Both the position numbers and the translations under genes were made by a program. From Acidimicrobiales bacterium (lineage in GTDB: Bacteria; Actinomycetota; Acidimicrobiia; Acidimicrobiales; VFJN01), in contig JAFGPU010000437.1 in the NCBI GenBank assembly GCA_016936035.1, positions 1 to 5,978 of the forward strand: 5,978 nt of DNA, written 5' to 3'. Below the pieces are notes generated by a model. The model ran no database searches. It saw only the letters and a list, made by a program, of their open reading frames with translations, and was not told where the DNA came from. This document shows positions 5,167 to 5,978 of this stretch, one piece after another. Within the stretch, counting starts at the first letter, position 1. Each line of letters opens with the position of its first letter.

Positions 5167-5978
5167 ATGGCGCCCCGACTCGCATCTCGCGTGGCGCGCG
5201 TGGCCACCCTGGCGGTACCGGACGGCGGCGGCGCGGCACAGCTCGGCATCGTCGCGCCCGGAACGGGTGGCGCCGCCACGGTCATCGACGCCGTCACCGA
5301 ACGCCTGCGGGCGCGTGACATCCCCGTCCTGCGCACCTCCGGGCGACGGCTCGAGAGCGACGACCAGTTCGGGGCCCTCCGCCACCTCGTCCCGAGCGCC
5401 CCCGGAGACGGTGCAGGTCGCGAGCAGGCGTGGCGGGACGCACTGCTCGACCGCCTCACCGGCGAGGACGCGGCGCTGGTCGTCGCCGACGCCCAGTGGC
5501 TCGACGGCGCCTCGCTGCGGGTGGTGGTCGGCGTCGCGGAACGGGCCGTCGAGCGGGACGTCACCCTCACGGTCGCCCACCGGCCCGTCGCCGGCGACGC
5601 GCAGATCGCCGCGCTCGACGCCGTCCTCGGGCGCAGCCAGCTGCTCGCCGCCCTCGGACCGCTCGACGAGGCCGAGGTCGGCGAGCTCGCGGCCATCGTG
5701 CTCGACAGCCCCGTCGACGACCGGCTGGTCGAGGCGGTCCACGACCAGACGCACGGCATGCCCGACCTCGTCGAGCTGCTGCTGTCGGCCTGGATCGACA
5801 GCGGGACGGTCAGCGGGGGGCGGCTGACCGCGCCGCCGCCACCGCCGGGCCCCGCCCTCGTGGCCGCGGTGCGGGCCCGGGTCGACGAGCTGGCCCCGGC
5901 GGCCCGCACCGTGCTCCAAGCGCTCAGCGCCGGCGCCGACCTCGACGACCAGCTGCTGGGGGCCACCACCGACATCGC
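5167..5978 (+). CDS. N-terminal part of a probable LuxR/LAL-type regulator with degenerate ATPase domain (runs off the window)
   Basis: The frame stays open from the ATG at 5167 to the window end, showing 270 residues and no stop. It resembles the ATPase domain of large LuxR-type (LAL, STAND-like) regulators. A strand with a P-loop-like turn (IVAPGTGGAAT, 28-38) is followed by a polar helix, a Walker B region LVVADAQWLDGASL (104-117) close to the family's VVDDAQWLD, a LTVAHRP strand, and HGMPDLVELLLSAW, which resembles the usual GNPLALLEL. Several residues are unusual. The P-loop Lys and Thr positions are Gly35 and Ala36, and the first Walker B Asp is Ala107, with Asp108 kept. The GRxxEL start common to the family is absent. 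Nucleotide hydrolysis is therefore doubtful. A Pro-rich linker (residues near 224-230) precedes what looks like the start of a winged-helix segment. A C-terminal HTH is expected beyond the window but not seen. Confidence 0.75.
   Translation, partial: MAPRLASRVARVATLAVPDGGGAAQLGIVAPGTGGAATVIDAVTERLRARDIPVLRTSGRRLESDDQFGALRHLVPSAPGDGAGREQAWRDALLDRLTGEDAALVVADAQWLDGASLRVVVGVAERAVERDVTLTVAHRPVAGDAQIAALDAVLGRSQLLAALGPLDEAEVGELAAIVLDSPVDDRLVEAVHDQTHGMPDLVELLLSAWIDSGTVSGGRLTAPPPPPGPALVAAVRARVDELAPAARTVLQALSAGADLDDQLLGATTDI

Noticed and set aside
4497..5975. Minus-strand open frame of 492 codons
   Set aside because: It is antisense to the regulator ATPase domain and overlaps the larger lipoprotein in another frame. 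Its product is Ser/Arg/Ala-rich low complexity.
1..5978. tRNA, rRNA, CRISPR, insertion sequence or prophage features
   Set aside because: I saw no regularly spaced repeats, terminal inverted repeats flanking a transposase, integrase-like protein, or cloverleaf-like sequence.

Overview
The window is very GC-rich and gene-dense. Its proteins have the Ala/Arg/Asp/Glu/Val-heavy composition of a high-GC actinobacterium. Three things point to Actinomycetota: a BldG-type anti-anti-sigma factor, a helicase of the MrfA/Rv3649 type beside it, and small acidic lipoproteins. The lipoproteins are reminiscent of Acidimicrobiia, but that finer placement is a guess. No tRNA, rRNA, CRISPR array, insertion sequence or phage gene is visible. 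The layout looks chromosomal.

Left part (1-2443, minus strand): an 800-residue superfamily 2 DNA helicase with a DUF1998/zinc-cysteine C-terminus (MrfA/YprA family, DNA repair). A perfect 18-bp palindrome lies just past its stop codon. A 141-bp divergent spacer (2444-2584) separates it from the next operon.

Middle (2585-3874, plus strand): a compact three-gene operon. It holds a BldG-like STAS anti-anti-sigma factor with the phosphorylatable Ser57, an RsbW/SpoIIAB-type anti-sigma serine kinase starting 4 bases later behind a good Shine-Dalgarno, and a 172-residue protein of unknown family joined by an ATGA overlap. The first two should form a partner-switching pair in which the kinase binds either a sigma factor or the unphosphorylated antagonist. 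The third gene is the least understood part and is a candidate extra component. No sigma factor gene is in the window. The order helicase (divergent) / bldG / anti-sigma kinase matches, from memory, the Streptomyces bldG locus.

Right-middle (3894-4951, minus strand): two small secreted lipoproteins, 129 and 176 residues. They share a hidden layout (lipobox Cys, an F-C pair, a P-D-E-I-A motif, a C-terminal Cys, similar spacing), so they look like diverged paralogues. They are convergent with the three-gene operon across a 19-bp gap. The 137-bp spacer between them holds GC-rich hairpins.

Right edge (4952-5978): a 215-bp divergent intergenic region carrying a GGCAGCG heptamer repeat that is also a strong G-quadruplex motif on the plus strand. 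It is followed by a plus-strand gene that runs off the window. Its 270 visible residues look like the ATPase domain of a large LuxR-type (LAL/STAND-like) regulator in which both nucleotide-binding motifs are degraded.
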